Source: Ferrimonas gelatinilytica
GTDB taxonomy: Bacteria > Pseudomonadota > Gammaproteobacteria > Enterobacterales > Shewanellaceae
Assembly: GCF_039544205.1 (NCBI RefSeq)
Contig: NZ_BAABLF010000001.1
Coordinates: forward strand, 1-64,000
Direction: 5' to 3'
DNA length: 64,000 nucleotides
Part shown: positions 8,554-17,664 of the stretch, piece after piece
Layout of the letters: every line of letters starts with the position of its first letter
Position numbering within the stretch: the first letter of the stretch is position 1
Notes under the pieces: model-generated
Database searches by the model: none
Told to the model about the DNA's origin: nothing
Seen by the model: only the letters and a program-made list of their open reading frames with translations
Position numbers and translations under genes: made by a program

Positions 8554-8583
8554 AAAATGAAAAAACCCACCGCGATGGGTGGG
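8554..8583 (-). terminator. Terminator of phhAB
   Basis: CCCACC (8566-8571) pairs with GGTGGG (8578-8583) around GCGATG. Read leftward it ends in six T. It closes the phhA-phhB unit and keeps it apart from the tyrR promoter. Confidence 0.8.
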
Positions 8584-8606
8584 CTTGGAGACTGGGCGAG
8601 ACCCGA

Positions 8607-8948
8607 TCACGAGTCAAGCAGTGCGTCGGTCTTCGCCGCCATGATGAGGTCATTGCGGTGTAATCCATTGATGGCATGGGTCCACCAGGTCACCGTCACC
8701 TTTCCCCACTCCAGCAGGATCGAGGGGTGATGAAACTCCGATTCCGCCAGCTCAGCCACCCGGTTTGCAAAGGCCCAGGCCAACTTGAAGTTCTTAAAAT
8801 CGTAAGCCCGCTCCAACTGCATCACACCATCACGGACCGGGAGGGACCAATCCGGTATCTGCTTCATCAGTTTGGCCAGTTCCTCCTCACTGATCTTCGG
8901 GGCTCCAGCCTGGCAGGCTTCACATTTGAGTTCGGTCAATTCGGTCAT
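8607..8948 (-). CDS. phhB: Pterin-4a-carbinolamine dehydratase
   Basis: Recycles the oxidised pterin made by phenylalanine hydroxylase. The 113-residue protein has the signature FHHPSILLEWGKVTVTWWTH with the catalytic His pair, and NGLHRNDLIMAAKTD at the C-terminus. A short Cys-containing N-terminus (LKCEACQAGAPKIS) is typical of gammaproteobacterial copies. AAAGGAAG precedes the ATG. It starts 15 bases after phhA and is surely co-transcribed with it. Confidence 0.95.
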   Translation of the reverse strand: MTELTELKCEACQAGAPKISEEELAKLMKQIPDWSLPVRDGVMQLERAYDFKNFKLAWAFANRVAELAESEFHHPSILLEWGKVTVTWWTHAINGLHRNDLIMAAKTDALLDS

Positions 8949-8963
8949 GCTTGGCTTCCTTTC

Positions 8964-9755
8964 TTAGCTAACGTTTTTTTTCATCTCAAAACTGGGCGCA
9001 AAAAGACCCAACTGCTGGGCACGACGAACATGCGCCATCAGATCCTGCTGAGCAAGATCGTAAAGCTGGTCAATCTGCTCCAACACAAAGTAGATGGGTT
9101 GCATGATATCGATGCGGTAGGGGGTTCGCATCGCCGTCACCACGTCCAGCGGCTTGCGCTCGGGCTGTTCAGACATCGCGTACTGGGTCTCACCGGGGCT
9201 GGAGAGGATCCCACCGCCGTAGATCTTGAGCCCATCCGGGCTGTTTACCAGGCCAAACTCAACGGTAAACCAGTAGAGTCGGGCCAGGAATACCCGCTCC
9301 TCGGGGCTGGCGGCGAGGCCGAGCTCACCGTAGGTCTGGGTGAAGTGGGCAAAGGCAGCATTAGTCAGCAGCGGGCAGTGGCCAAAAATCTCATGAAAGA
9401 TGTCCGGCTCCTGCAGGTAATCCATCTCCTCACGGGAACGAATGAAGGTCGCCACGGGGAAACGCTTGCTGGCCAGCAGTTCGAAGAAACGTTCGAAGGA
9501 GATCAGGGCTGGTACCTGGGCAGTTTGCCATCCGGTGGCATCGAGAAGGACACTATCCACCTCCGACAGCTGGGGGATCCTGTTCATGGGCAGATCCAGC
9601 GCCGCCAGTCCCGCCATATATTCATCACACGCTTTCCCCTGGATGCATGCACTCTGTCGGGCGATCAACTCAGCCCAAATCTGGTGCTCCTCCTCGGGAT
9701 AATGGATGTAGCCCTTCTGATCCGGCAGTCGTGCCTGATACTTGGTGCCCTTCAT
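8964..9755 (-). CDS. phhA: Phenylalanine 4-monooxygenase
   Basis: Pterin-dependent iron enzyme that hydroxylates phenylalanine to tyrosine, the entry step of the pathway continued by hpd and maiA. The 263-residue bacterial-length protein lacks the N-terminal ACT domain of animal enzymes. Iron ligands are visible as H121 and H126 in HEIFGH and E166 in WFTVEFGL. GGGGAAAGAG precedes the ATG at 9753-9755. phhB follows. I found no convincing TyrR box or sigma-54 site upstream, so its control is open. Confidence 0.96.
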   Translation of the reverse strand: MKGTKYQARLPDQKGYIHYPEEEHQIWAELIARQSACIQGKACDEYMAGLAALDLPMNRIPQLSEVDSVLLDATGWQTAQVPALISFERFFELLASKRFPVATFIRSREEMDYLQEPDIFHEIFGHCPLLTNAAFAHFTQTYGELGLAASPEERVFLARLYWFTVEFGLVNSPDGLKIYGGGILSSPGETQYAMSEQPERKPLDVVTAMRTPYRIDIMQPIYFVLEQIDQLYDLAQQDLMAHVRRAQQLGLFAPSFEMKKNVS

Positions 9756-9908
9756 GCTCTCTTTCCCCTCTGACTCAAGTTTCGCCAGCGTCTACCACTA
9801 CTCCTGCTTGCCGCCGCCAAGGCTGATCGTCCTGACTTTGCCGCTGAGAATACGACCGCTTAATCTTCCCAACCTACCCCGTCAGTGGGCAAAAAAAAGA
9901 CTGCCGGC

Positions 9909-10973
9909 TCAATCTCCTTCCCCCTTCTTTGTAAACTCTTCGTTACGACGTTTGAGATCCCGGGCATGGCGTATCGCATCCGCCGACACGCGAGTCAACT
10001 GGGCCAGCAGCTTGCCCTGAACCGTCAACAGCGCTGGTCGGTGACGGGCCCGGTAGGGTAACGGCCGGCACAGGGCACAGGCGGCATAACCGAGCCGTGC
10101 CGTCAGCAGGCCAGCCCCCAGCCCCTGGGCAACCCGAGCCGAGAGCTTGCCCGTCAACTCCGCAGACAGCATCTGGGTACCCAGATCCACCGCCAGCTCG
10201 CTGCCCCCGGCGTAGAGCAGATTGACCAGGATCCCACGCAGCAGGCGCACCCGTCCCCAGTATCCCGGCTCAATGCCGTAAATCCGCGCGACCTCATCCA
10301 GCATCGCCTGGTTGCGCCACAGCATCAGGGCCATATCCAGTATCGCGACAGGACTGGCGGCCAGCAACAGGCTCGCCTGGCCGGCATAACGATAAATACA
10401 GGCCTCCGCCGCCCTGTCCTGCTCCGCCAGCACCGTTCGCTCGTAAAGCAATAGACTCTCGCCATCATCGTGGTAGCCCTGTCGGCACGCCAGCCACCGC
10501 TCCCGAGCCGGGTGGTACGCCTCTGGCAACGACTGGGCCAATGTATCCAGCCACGCCTCGGCCTCACCCCGCTGGCTGCCCTGCTCCATCCGTTTTGCCT
10601 GTTCGCGCTGCCGCTCGGCCCGCTTCAACTGGCCCAGGCGGTGCCACTCGCGCCATCCCCAGCGCCCCAACAGGAGAGACGCGCCCCCTATCACCCCGGC
10701 GTAGAGGCCGAACCAAAGCGGACCACGTAACCAGGCTTCATACAGGCTCCAGCCGGACTCCATCACCACCAGGATCAGCAACAGCAGGAGAAACAGACCC
10801 AGCAGGCGGTGGCGACGCTTGGGCCGCTTCGTTGCGGCACGCTGCGGGGGCGCCTCCTGCCAGAGGGGGTCATCCCACTCCGAGGCGGGTTGGAGCCTCG
10901 TCTCCTCAGTGTCTGGGGGGCCGGGGTCGAGCTGGGATTCGTCGAACTGCTGGGGCGGTTTCAAGGTACTCAT
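9909..10973 (-). CDS. ycjF: YcjF-family inner membrane protein (UPF0283)
   Basis: A 354-residue membrane protein of the YcjF/TIGR01620 family, function not firmly known. A proline-rich polar N-terminus is followed by a basic stretch (RPKRRHRLLG) and two membrane helices near residues 60-100, then a mostly helical soluble region (ALMLWRNQAMLDEVARIYGI). The ATG at 10971-10973 overlaps the ycjX stop as ATGA, so the pair is translationally coupled. In enteric bacteria ycjX-ycjF also follow psp genes and respond to PspF, which fits this context. Confidence 0.9.
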   Translation of the reverse strand: MSTLKPPQQFDESQLDPGPPDTEETRLQPASEWDDPLWQEAPPQRAATKRPKRRHRLLGLFLLLLLILVVMESGWSLYEAWLRGPLWFGLYAGVIGGASLLLGRWGWREWHRLGQLKRAERQREQAKRMEQGSQRGEAEAWLDTLAQSLPEAYHPARERWLACRQGYHDDGESLLLYERTVLAEQDRAAEACIYRYAGQASLLLAASPVAILDMALMLWRNQAMLDEVARIYGIEPGYWGRVRLLRGILVNLLYAGGSELAVDLGTQMLSAELTGKLSARVAQGLGAGLLTARLGYAACALCRPLPYRARHRPALLTVQGKLLAQLTRVSADAIRHARDLKRRNEEFTKKGEGD

Positions 10974-12355
10974 CGCATCTTGTCTCCCAGTAACCACTCA
11001 AGCAGATGATCCATCCGCATATGGGGCAGAGGCGCATGAGGATCCGGCAGGGCCGGTGGTGCTAAGGCACCAAAGGCAAACCCCTGGCGTTGCCAGAACT
11101 CTGGCTGAGGCAGGGTTCTAGGGACTTCACCGGGGAAGCGGGTCACGGGGGTGCCCGCACTGTCCCGCCCCCGGATCACCGGTACCACACCGCTACCCGG
11201 GTCCACCTGGCCCTGCTGGCTGGCCCGGATGGCACTGAGCACCATGGTTTCTACCCGCCCCCCCATGAAGCGGGCCCGGCGGCCGATTTCGCCGGTCAGG
11301 CTGTCGGTCAGGGCCAGTAGGTTGGTGTGCTGATCCACAGTGATGTGATCCGCCTTGCTGGCCACGAAGAGTAGCTTGTCGATGCGGGGGTTGATCAGAC
11401 GGCGTAGCAGCGAACCGGGACCGTATTGGAAGCTTTGCATGATCGCCTGCACCGATTGCGCCATCTGCAGACACTGGGCATGCCCCTGGTCCAGGGCCCC
11501 AAGCGCATCCAGCAGAACAATCTGGCGGTCAAAGCGAGCAAAGTGCTGCCGATAGAAGGGTTTGACCACCTGCTGTACGTACGCCTGGTAGCGGCTGGCC
11601 AGCCTCTGGGCCAGCGGCGACGCCAGCGCCTCCGGAGGAAGGGGAAAAAACGCCAAAATGGGTGTCCCCGCCAGCTCACCGGGCAGCAGCGCCCGCCCAG
11701 GCTGCAGGTAAGTCGCCGACAGCTCCCGCCGTAACGTCTTTAACAGCTCACCATACTCGGTGGCCAAGACGCCCAGCGATGAATCATCCAGCGCCCGGGC
11801 TTCAGAGGTGTGGGCCACTATCTGGTCAAGCCAGGGCTGGGCCCGTTCGGCCCAGGGCGCCTCGGCGAGGATCTGCCACTGCTGTTGACTCCAGCTGGCG
11901 AAGTCCATCCCCAGCAGCGGCAGATCCAGCAGCCATTCGCCCGGGTAATCCACCAGGTCCAGGTAGAGGGTAAGGTGATCCGCCAGCTGCCGCTTTAGCC
12001 CCTTGGCCGGGACATAGCGCAGCGCCAGACGGATCTCGGAGATCCCGCGGGTGGATGGGGGCCATTGGGGCTCACTCTGGCAGAGGCCACCGATGGCAGC
12101 ATCGTAATCGAACGGCAGCAATGCCAAATCCGGCTGCGGTTGCCGGGCCGCCCCCAGCAGCCGTCCCTGCTGCACCACCTCCCACATCGGCAACTGACCG
12201 GCATCCGCGTGCAGCAGCTGGTGCACCAAGGAGGTGACGAACGCGGTTTTGCCGGCACCGGACAGACCGGTGATACCGACCCTAAGGTGCTGATCCAGGC
12301 TGCGGTAGGCGAGCTGTTCCAATTGTCGCCCCAAGCGGCTTAGCTGAGATTTCAT
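10970..12355 (-). CDS. ycjX: YcjX-family GTP-binding protein
   Basis: A 461-residue P-loop protein of the YcjX family (DUF463), part of the phage-shock regulon in enterics. Walker A is GITGLSGAGKTAF near residue 30, and DLVDYPGEWLLD fits a switch II/Walker B region; FVASKADHIT resembles the guanine-specificity motif. I chose the ATG at 12353-12355, which gives the usual N-terminus; GTG and ATG codons just upstream add four residues. It follows pspC by about 54 bases on the same strand. Confidence 0.9.
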   Translation of the reverse strand: MKSQLSRLGRQLEQLAYRSLDQHLRVGITGLSGAGKTAFVTSLVHQLLHADAGQLPMWEVVQQGRLLGAARQPQPDLALLPFDYDAAIGGLCQSEPQWPPSTRGISEIRLALRYVPAKGLKRQLADHLTLYLDLVDYPGEWLLDLPLLGMDFASWSQQQWQILAEAPWAERAQPWLDQIVAHTSEARALDDSSLGVLATEYGELLKTLRRELSATYLQPGRALLPGELAGTPILAFFPLPPEALASPLAQRLASRYQAYVQQVVKPFYRQHFARFDRQIVLLDALGALDQGHAQCLQMAQSVQAIMQSFQYGPGSLLRRLINPRIDKLLFVASKADHITVDQHTNLLALTDSLTGEIGRRARFMGGRVETMVLSAIRASQQGQVDPGSGVVPVIRGRDSAGTPVTRFPGEVPRTLPQPEFWQRQGFAFGALAPPALPDPHAPLPHMRMDHLLEWLLGDKMR

Positions 12356-12409
12356 GCCATCCATCACAACAAAAGGCGGGTGCCCGAAGCACCCGCGTTC
12401 TAAAGAGAG

Positions 12410-12805
12410 TTATTTTAGGTTATCGATTTCGCGCCTGAGGGCGTAAGCATCTGACGTCACGTAGCGTTCCATCTGCTGCAGGCGCAGATCCAGGGAGCGG
12501 AAGCGGCTGCTGACATCACGAAAGGCCTCTCTTGGGGACTCCCCTGCTTGCCATACCTTGGTTTTCAGCTCCGGTCGACTCAGGGGCAGCTCACGGGGTT
12601 TCTTGTCCAGCAACACCCAGCCGATGACATAGAGCAGAAACACCACGCCAAAGAACCAACCGGTCAGGAGGAAAGCGGACAGGGCGATGATCCGCACCAG
12701 CCAGACCTCCCAGCCGAAGTGCTCCGCCAGCCCGGCACAGACACCGGCAACTTTGCCCTGCTCCGGAATGCGGTAAAGCTTGTTTTCCTGATTACTGGTG
12801 GCCAT
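12410..12805 (-). CDS. pspC: Phage shock protein C
   Basis: Inner-membrane sensor/effector that, with PspB, draws PspA to the membrane and releases PspF. The 131-residue protein has the PspC domain at 8-65 (KLYRIPEQGKVAGVCAGLAE) with one long hydrophobic segment (ALSAFLLTGWFFGVVFLLYV) and a helical C-terminus (LDLRLQQMERYVTS). GGAGG precedes the ATG at 12803-12805, which lies inside pspB with a 14-base overlap. Confidence 0.95.
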   Translation of the reverse strand: MATSNQENKLYRIPEQGKVAGVCAGLAEHFGWEVWLVRIIALSAFLLTGWFFGVVFLLYVIGWVLLDKKPRELPLSRPELKTKVWQAGESPREAFRDVSSRFRSLDLRLQQMERYVTSDAYALRREIDNLK

Positions 12806-13037
12806 CTTTCCTCCGCCATTGTGGTGACTCCGCATCGAGGATCCGCTCCAGGCTGTCGATCCGCTCCGCCATCTTGTCGGCGCGATGCAGGAGCTCGCTC
12901 AGTTGCTGGTACTCCTCATCGGTCAGCCCCTGGCTGATCTGCTTCTTGCTGCGGTAGTGCAGGATCAGCCAGATCGGCGCCACCAGCAGCAAAAAGATGA
13001 TCAAGGGGGCGAGCAACAAGCCAATCATCTCTTCCAT
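12792..13037 (-). CDS. pspB: Phage shock protein B
   Basis: Small inner-membrane partner of PspC. The 81-residue protein has an N-terminal membrane helix (LLAPLIIFLLLVAPIWLILH) and a cytosolic leucine-zipper-like helix (LSELLHRADKMAERIDSLER). GAGGAGTAAGGG precedes the ATG. Its end overlaps pspC and it starts 22 bases after pspA. Confidence 0.95.
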   Translation of the reverse strand: MEEMIGLLLAPLIIFLLLVAPIWLILHYRSKKQISQGLTDEEYQQLSELLHRADKMAERIDSLERILDAESPQWRRKDGHQ

Positions 13038-13059
13038 CCCTTACTCCTCATTAATCAGT

Positions 13060-13728
13060 TTACGATTTTTTCTTGGCCAGCTTTTTCTTCATCGCTTCCA
13101 GTTCCTGGTTGACCTTGTCCTCCGCCTCCAGGGCGGCGAACTCGTCCTCCAGGGAGTGCGGCTGGCTCATTTCGTAAGCCTCAACCTCCGACTCCAGCCC
13201 CTCGACACGACGTTCATACTGCTCGAAACGGGACATCGCCTTGTCGATCTTGCCCGGGTCAAGCTGACGCTTCACATCCAGGCGGGAGCTGGCAGTCTGC
13301 TTGCGCATGATGATGCTCTTCTGACGCGCACGGGCATCATTGAGCTTCTCCTGCAGCTGGCTGATCTCCTCCTTGAGGCGGTTGATCTGCTCCTCGATGA
13401 TGATCAGCTCATCTTTGAGTGCATCCACCACGTCACTGGCCTTCTGTTTCTCCACCAGGGCGGCTCGGGCGAGATCTTCCCGCTCCTTGGAGAGCGCCAG
13501 CTCTGCCTTGTTCTGCCACTCGCTGACCTGCAACTCGGCGCGCTCGATACGGCGCATCCCCTCTTTCTTCTCTGCCAGCACCTTGGCGGAGGTGGAACGA
13601 ACCTCGACCAAAGTGTCCTCCATCTCCTGAATGATCAGGCGAACCATTTTTTCCGGATCTTCCGCCTTATCCAGTAAGGCACTAAGATTGGAATTCACAA
13701 TATCTGCGAAACGCGTAAAGATACCCAT
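13060..13728 (-). CDS. pspA: Phage shock protein A
   Basis: Peripheral membrane coiled-coil protein that binds PspF in resting cells and builds scaffolds on damaged membranes under stress. The 222-residue protein is almost all helix (heptads from residue 25 to 215) with the amphipathic N-terminus GIFTRFADIVNSNLSALLDK. I chose the ATG at 13726-13728, with GAGGAA eight bases upstream; a TTG two codons earlier is not used in homologues. It is the first gene behind a sigma-54 promoter. Confidence 0.97.
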   Translation of the reverse strand: MGIFTRFADIVNSNLSALLDKAEDPEKMVRLIIQEMEDTLVEVRSTSAKVLAEKKEGMRRIERAELQVSEWQNKAELALSKEREDLARAALVEKQKASDVVDALKDELIIIEEQINRLKEEISQLQEKLNDARARQKSIIMRKQTASSRLDVKRQLDPGKIDKAMSRFEQYERRVEGLESEVEAYEMSQPHSLEDEFAALEAEDKVNQELEAMKKKLAKKKS

Positions 13729-13770
13729 AATCAATTCCTCGTGTTTTCGATAACCCTCGGCACTAACAGA

Positions 13771-13787
13771 TACAGGAACCGTGCCAA
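13771..13787 (-). promoter_or_regulatory. Sigma-54 promoter of the psp operon
   Basis: On the minus strand TTGGCACG-N4-CTGTA matches the -24 element fully and the -12 element partly (GT in place of GC). It lies about 43 bases ahead of the pspA start and faces pspF, the sigma-54 activator. This is the arrangement known for psp operons. Confidence 0.75.
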
Positions 13788-13913
13788 CTTCGAATTCTGC
13801 AGTTAAACCGCTGTTTTGACTTATCTTAATCAGTAGGGTTTCTTTTTGATTTGGCCCTTCCTATCATGGGAAATGCCAACAGTTGGCCAAACTCACCATC
13901 GCTAAGGAACCGG

Positions 13914-14972
13914 ATGTCCTCTCCTCGCCAAAGTGACAACCTGCTCGGTCAGTCCAGCGCCTTTCATGACGTCCTGGAGCAGGTCTCCAAGGTCGCGCCC
14001 CTGAGCAAACCCGTCCTGATTATCGGTGAGCGGGGCACCGGCAAGGAGTTGATCGCCGAGCGACTGCACTTCCTATCCCAGCGCTGGGAGCAGCCCTACG
14101 TCAAACTCAACTGCGCCGCACTAAACGAAAACCTACTGGAAAGTGAACTCTTTGGCCATGAGTCCGGTTCCTTTACCGGCGCCGGGAAGCGCCACGAAGG
14201 GCGCTTCGAGCGGGCCAATGGTGGCACACTGTTTCTCGATGAGCTGGCCAACACCTCTGGACTCATCCAGGAGAAGCTGCTGCGGGTGATCGAGTATGGC
14301 GAGTTTGAGCGGGTCGGCGGCAACCGCACCCTGCGCACCGAGGCCCGGCTGATCTGCGCCACCAACGAGGACCTGCCCAGACTGGCCGCCGAGGGGCGCT
14401 TCCGGGCGGACCTGCTGGACAGACTTGCCTTCGATGTGATCACCCTGCCGCCGCTGCGTGCCCGTCCCGACGATATCCTGCTGCTGGCGGAGCACTTTGC
14501 CATCCAGATGGCACGGCAACTTGAGATGGAGCTTTTCGCCGGCTTCACCGAGCGGGCCCGTAAAATCCTGATGACCTACCACTGGCCCGGCAACATCCGG
14601 GAACTGAAAAACGTGGTGGAGCGCAGTGTCTACCGCCACGATAACGCCCAGTTACCAGTCCACGAGATCATCCTGGATCCCTTCGAGTCTCCCTGGCGAC
14701 CCAACCAGACCATCGCAACCGAGGACCGCCGTCCACGTCCGAGTGAGGAGACAGAGAGAGAGGAAGCGTCTCCAACTCCCCCACCCGGCTCCGAGATCAC
14801 GCTGCCGCTGGATTTCAAGCAATACTGTCAGGAGAGGGAGGTCGCCATCCTCAAACAGGCCCTGGCGCAAAGCCAGTTCAACCAAAAGAAGAGCGCCGAA
14901 CTGCTTGGCCTCACCTACCATCAGTTACGCGGGATCCTGAAGAAATACGACTTGCTGGGGCAGGACAATTGA
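13914..14972 (+). CDS. pspF: Psp operon transcriptional activator PspF
   Basis: Sigma-54 enhancer-binding activator of pspABC and often ycjXF. The 352-residue protein has no receiver domain, as in PspF: AAA+ domain with Walker A GERGTGKE, the sigma-54 contact loop ESGSFTGAGKR, Walker B GGTLFLDELAN and the arginine-finger region FRADLLDRLAFD; a Ser/Thr/Glu-rich linker of about 45 residues; and a C-terminal Fis-type HTH (NQKKSAELLGLTYHQLRGIL). The loop reads GSFTGA in place of GAFTGA. I chose the ATG at 13914 (AAGGA upstream), which matches enteric PspF; the frame is open to 13851. It is divergent from pspA and on the same strand as sapA. Confidence 0.95.
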   Translation: MSSPRQSDNLLGQSSAFHDVLEQVSKVAPLSKPVLIIGERGTGKELIAERLHFLSQRWEQPYVKLNCAALNENLLESELFGHESGSFTGAGKRHEGRFERANGGTLFLDELANTSGLIQEKLLRVIEYGEFERVGGNRTLRTEARLICATNEDLPRLAAEGRFRADLLDRLAFDVITLPPLRARPDDILLLAEHFAIQMARQLEMELFAGFTERARKILMTYHWPGNIRELKNVVERSVYRHDNAQLPVHEIILDPFESPWRPNQTIATEDRRPRPSEETEREEASPTPPPGSEITLPLDFKQYCQEREVAILKQALAQSQFNQKKSAELLGLTYHQLRGILKKYDLLGQDN

Positions 14973-15036
14973 GCCGCTTCCGGCCCCTTGCTAGACTAAG
15001 CCGATCAACAAGTTGTGGATTAACGATGGCCCCGAT

Positions 15037-16641
15037 ATGGCGATAACCCGGTACCTGCTCGCCTCACTGACCCTGTTTTGGCTGGTCGGCTGCGGTGGCG
15101 ATCAGCCCCAGGGCGGCTCGGGGCTGGTGTACTGCTCCGAAGGCAACCCGGAGACCTTCAACCCCCAACTGACCACCTCGGGCACCGCCATCGACGCAAC
15201 GGCCAAGCAACTTTACAACCGCCTGCTGTCGATCGACCCCACCAGCGGTGAACTCGTCCCGGAACTGGCAACGGCGTGGTCTGTCAGCCCGGATGGACTG
15301 GCGTACCACTTCACCCTGCGCCAAGGCGTCGCCTTCCACAGTACCGACACCTTTACCCCGACCCGTCCCTTCAATGCGGACGATGTTCTGTTCAGCTTCG
15401 GGCGGGTCATCGATCCCCAGCACCCTTACCATTCGGTGTCCGGTGGCCGCTACCCCTACTTCCAAAGCATCGGCCTAGCCGCGCAGATCGCCAGGATGGA
15501 GCGGCGCTCGGATCACGAGGTGGTGTTCCACCTGCAGAAACCCAACGCCAGCTTCCTGGCCGATCTGGCCACGGATTTTGCCATCCTGCTCTCCGCCGAG
15601 TACGGCGAGCAGTTGTGGCAGCAGGGGAAGCCAACGCAGCTGGACAACCAGCCGGTTGGCACCGGCCCCTATCGCCTCAGTCGCTACCTGCGTAATCGTT
15701 ACGTGCGCTACCGCCCCCACCCGGATTACTGGGGGGAGCCGGCACCACTGGACCAGCTGGTCTTTGATATCACCCCCTCCAGCACCACCCGGGTGGTGAA
15801 GCTGATTGGGGGGGATTGCGACGTCGCTGCCCTGCCGCAGATCAGCGAGTTGGCGGTGATCCAGCGCTATGACGATCTCGCCGTCGATACCCGCCCGGGG
15901 CTCAACGTTGCCTTCTGGGCCTTCAATACCCAGAAGCCGCCTCTGGATGATCCCCGTGTCCGACGCGCCCTCAGCCTGGCAGTGGACAAACGTCGACTGC
16001 TCACCACCGTCTATCAGAATACCGCGGTGATCGGTAAGGGTCTGCTGCCCCCCATCTCCTGGGCCTACGACCCCAGCCTGCCCCCCTTTCCCCACGACCC
16101 CTACCGGGCACGCCAACTGCTGGAGAGTGCAGGGATCAGCGAGCTGGAACTGGATGTGTGGGCGATGCCCATAGGACGGATCTACAACCCCAATGCGATC
16201 AAGACCGCCGAGATCCTGCAACAGGACATGGCCAACATCGGCGTCAAGCTGAACATCGTCAGCTACGACTGGGGCGGCTTTATCAGCAAACTGGAGCACG
16301 CGGAGTACGACTCGGTGCTGATCGGCTGGGCTGCGGACAACCTGGACCCGGACAACTTCTTTACCCCGCTGCTCTCCTGTGATGCCCTGATCAGCGGCTC
16401 CAACCGGGCACGCTGGTGTGACCCGGAATTTGATGCGCTGATGGCCCAGGCCCGGGCCACGGAGGACAGGGAAGCGCGCAAGGCGATCTATCGTAAACTG
16501 GAGCGCCGGCTGCAAAGCCAGGTGCCGCTGCTGCCCCTGGCACACGCCAGCCGAACCCTGGGCCGCCAGCGACACTGGCAGGGGCCGATCCTTCACACCA
16601 CCGGCGGGGTCGACTTTACCCGGATCCGCAAGGAACCTTAG
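15037..16641 (+). CDS. sapA: Peptide ABC transporter substrate-binding lipoprotein SapA
   Basis: Solute-binding protein of the SapABCDF importer (OppA/DppA family), linked in other genera to antimicrobial-peptide resistance and peptide or polyamine transport. The 534-residue product begins with a lipoprotein signal ending LFWLVGC, so Cys is probably lipidated, unlike a simple periplasmic protein. The family motif GTGPYRLSRYLRNRYVRY and the hinge region FWAFNTQKPPLDDPRVRRAL are clear. The start is uncertain: ATG at 15037 has a poor ribosome site, and a TTG at 15013 is in frame. sapB begins at the next base after the stop. Confidence 0.92.
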   Translation: MAITRYLLASLTLFWLVGCGGDQPQGGSGLVYCSEGNPETFNPQLTTSGTAIDATAKQLYNRLLSIDPTSGELVPELATAWSVSPDGLAYHFTLRQGVAFHSTDTFTPTRPFNADDVLFSFGRVIDPQHPYHSVSGGRYPYFQSIGLAAQIARMERRSDHEVVFHLQKPNASFLADLATDFAILLSAEYGEQLWQQGKPTQLDNQPVGTGPYRLSRYLRNRYVRYRPHPDYWGEPAPLDQLVFDITPSSTTRVVKLIGGDCDVAALPQISELAVIQRYDDLAVDTRPGLNVAFWAFNTQKPPLDDPRVRRALSLAVDKRRLLTTVYQNTAVIGKGLLPPISWAYDPSLPPFPHDPYRARQLLESAGISELELDVWAMPIGRIYNPNAIKTAEILQQDMANIGVKLNIVSYDWGGFISKLEHAEYDSVLIGWAADNLDPDNFFTPLLSCDALISGSNRARWCDPEFDALMAQARATEDREARKAIYRKLERRLQSQVPLLPLAHASRTLGRQRHWQGPILHTTGGVDFTRIRKEP

Positions 16642-17664
16642 ATGCTGATCTACCTGCTTAGACGCCTGAATCTGCTGGTCCTGACCGCCCTGGTGCTGTT
16701 GGGACTGCTCTACATCGCCAGCCTGAAGATGCCTGGTGATACCCTGACCAACCTCAGCGGGGTGACCCACCCGTCGCAGGAGCAGGTGGCCCGACTCACA
16801 GAGCGCTACCACCTCGACGGCAACGGTCTGCAGGGCTACCTGGCGTTCGTGCGCCAACGACTCACCGGTGATTTCGGCCTCTCTCAGGCCTCGGGGCGCC
16901 CGGTGCTCAACGAGCTGCTGCAGGTGATCCCCGCCACACTGGAGCTGACCATACTGGCCCTGCTGCTCGCCCTGCTGGTGGGGATCCCACTGGGCGTGCT
17001 GGCCGCCGGCCGTCGCGGCCCTCTCCCCAACCTGCTCTGGGGCGGGACCCTGCTGGGGTTCAGTGTGCCCACCTTCTGGCTGGGGTTGCTGCTGATGCTG
17101 ACCTTCGGCCTCAGCCTGGACGCCCTGCCCGCCTCCGGACGCATCAACCTGCTTTACGATGTGCCCTTCGTAACCGGCTTTATGCTGGTGGATATCCTGC
17201 TCTCCGATGCCCCCTGGCGCTGGGCCGCCCTTTGGGATGCGATCAATCACCTGGTGCTGCCGACTCTGGTTCTGGCCGCCCTGCCCTGCTTCATCGTTAT
17301 TCGCACCATCCGTGCCGCCATGCTGGCGGAGATGGATAAAAATTACATCAGGGCACTGATGGCCCGGGGCGTGCCCCGATACCGCCTGGTCCTCTCCCAT
17401 GCACTGCCCAACTCCCTGGCCCCGATGCTGCGCCTGTTGAGCCTGCAGTTGGGACAGATCGCCTCCGGTGTGATCATCGTCGAGATGATCTTCACCTGGC
17501 CGGGGATCGGCAGCTGGCTACTGGCGGCACAGTACCAGGGGGATCACACCGCCCTGACCGGCGGCGTCCTTGTGGTGGCCCTCTCGATTATCGTGCTGAC
17601 GATACTGCTGGAGATCGCCCAGGCGCTGCTGAACCCCGTGATCCGGAAGGAGATCCATGGCTAA
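16642..17664 (+). CDS. sapB: Peptide ABC transporter permease SapB
   Basis: Inner-membrane permease of the Sap importer, 340 residues, DppB/OppB type. About six membrane helices are visible, and the cytoplasmic EAA loop reads NYIRALMARGVPRYRLVLSH with ALPNSLAP after it, the contact for the ATPases. It starts directly after the sapA stop and its end overlaps sapC by eight bases, so the genes are coupled. Confidence 0.95.
   Translation: MLIYLLRRLNLLVLTALVLLGLLYIASLKMPGDTLTNLSGVTHPSQEQVARLTERYHLDGNGLQGYLAFVRQRLTGDFGLSQASGRPVLNELLQVIPATLELTILALLLALLVGIPLGVLAAGRRGPLPNLLWGGTLLGFSVPTFWLGLLLMLTFGLSLDALPASGRINLLYDVPFVTGFMLVDILLSDAPWRWAALWDAINHLVLPTLVLAALPCFIVIRTIRAAMLAEMDKNYIRALMARGVPRYRLVLSHALPNSLAPMLRLLSLQLGQIASGVIIVEMIFTWPGIGSWLLAAQYQGDHTALTGGVLVVALSIIVLTILLEIAQALLNPVIRKEIHG

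Noticed and set aside
9756..9908. Possible sigma-54 promoter for phhA (TTGGCGGCGGCAAGCA)
   Set aside because: The distance between GG and GC is one base short of the sigma-54 rule, and TyrR here lacks the GAFTGA loop.
15475..17400. A 641-codon open frame on the minus strand across sapA and sapB
   Set aside because: It runs antisense to two conserved genes and is full of Gln/Gly/His strings typical of shadows.
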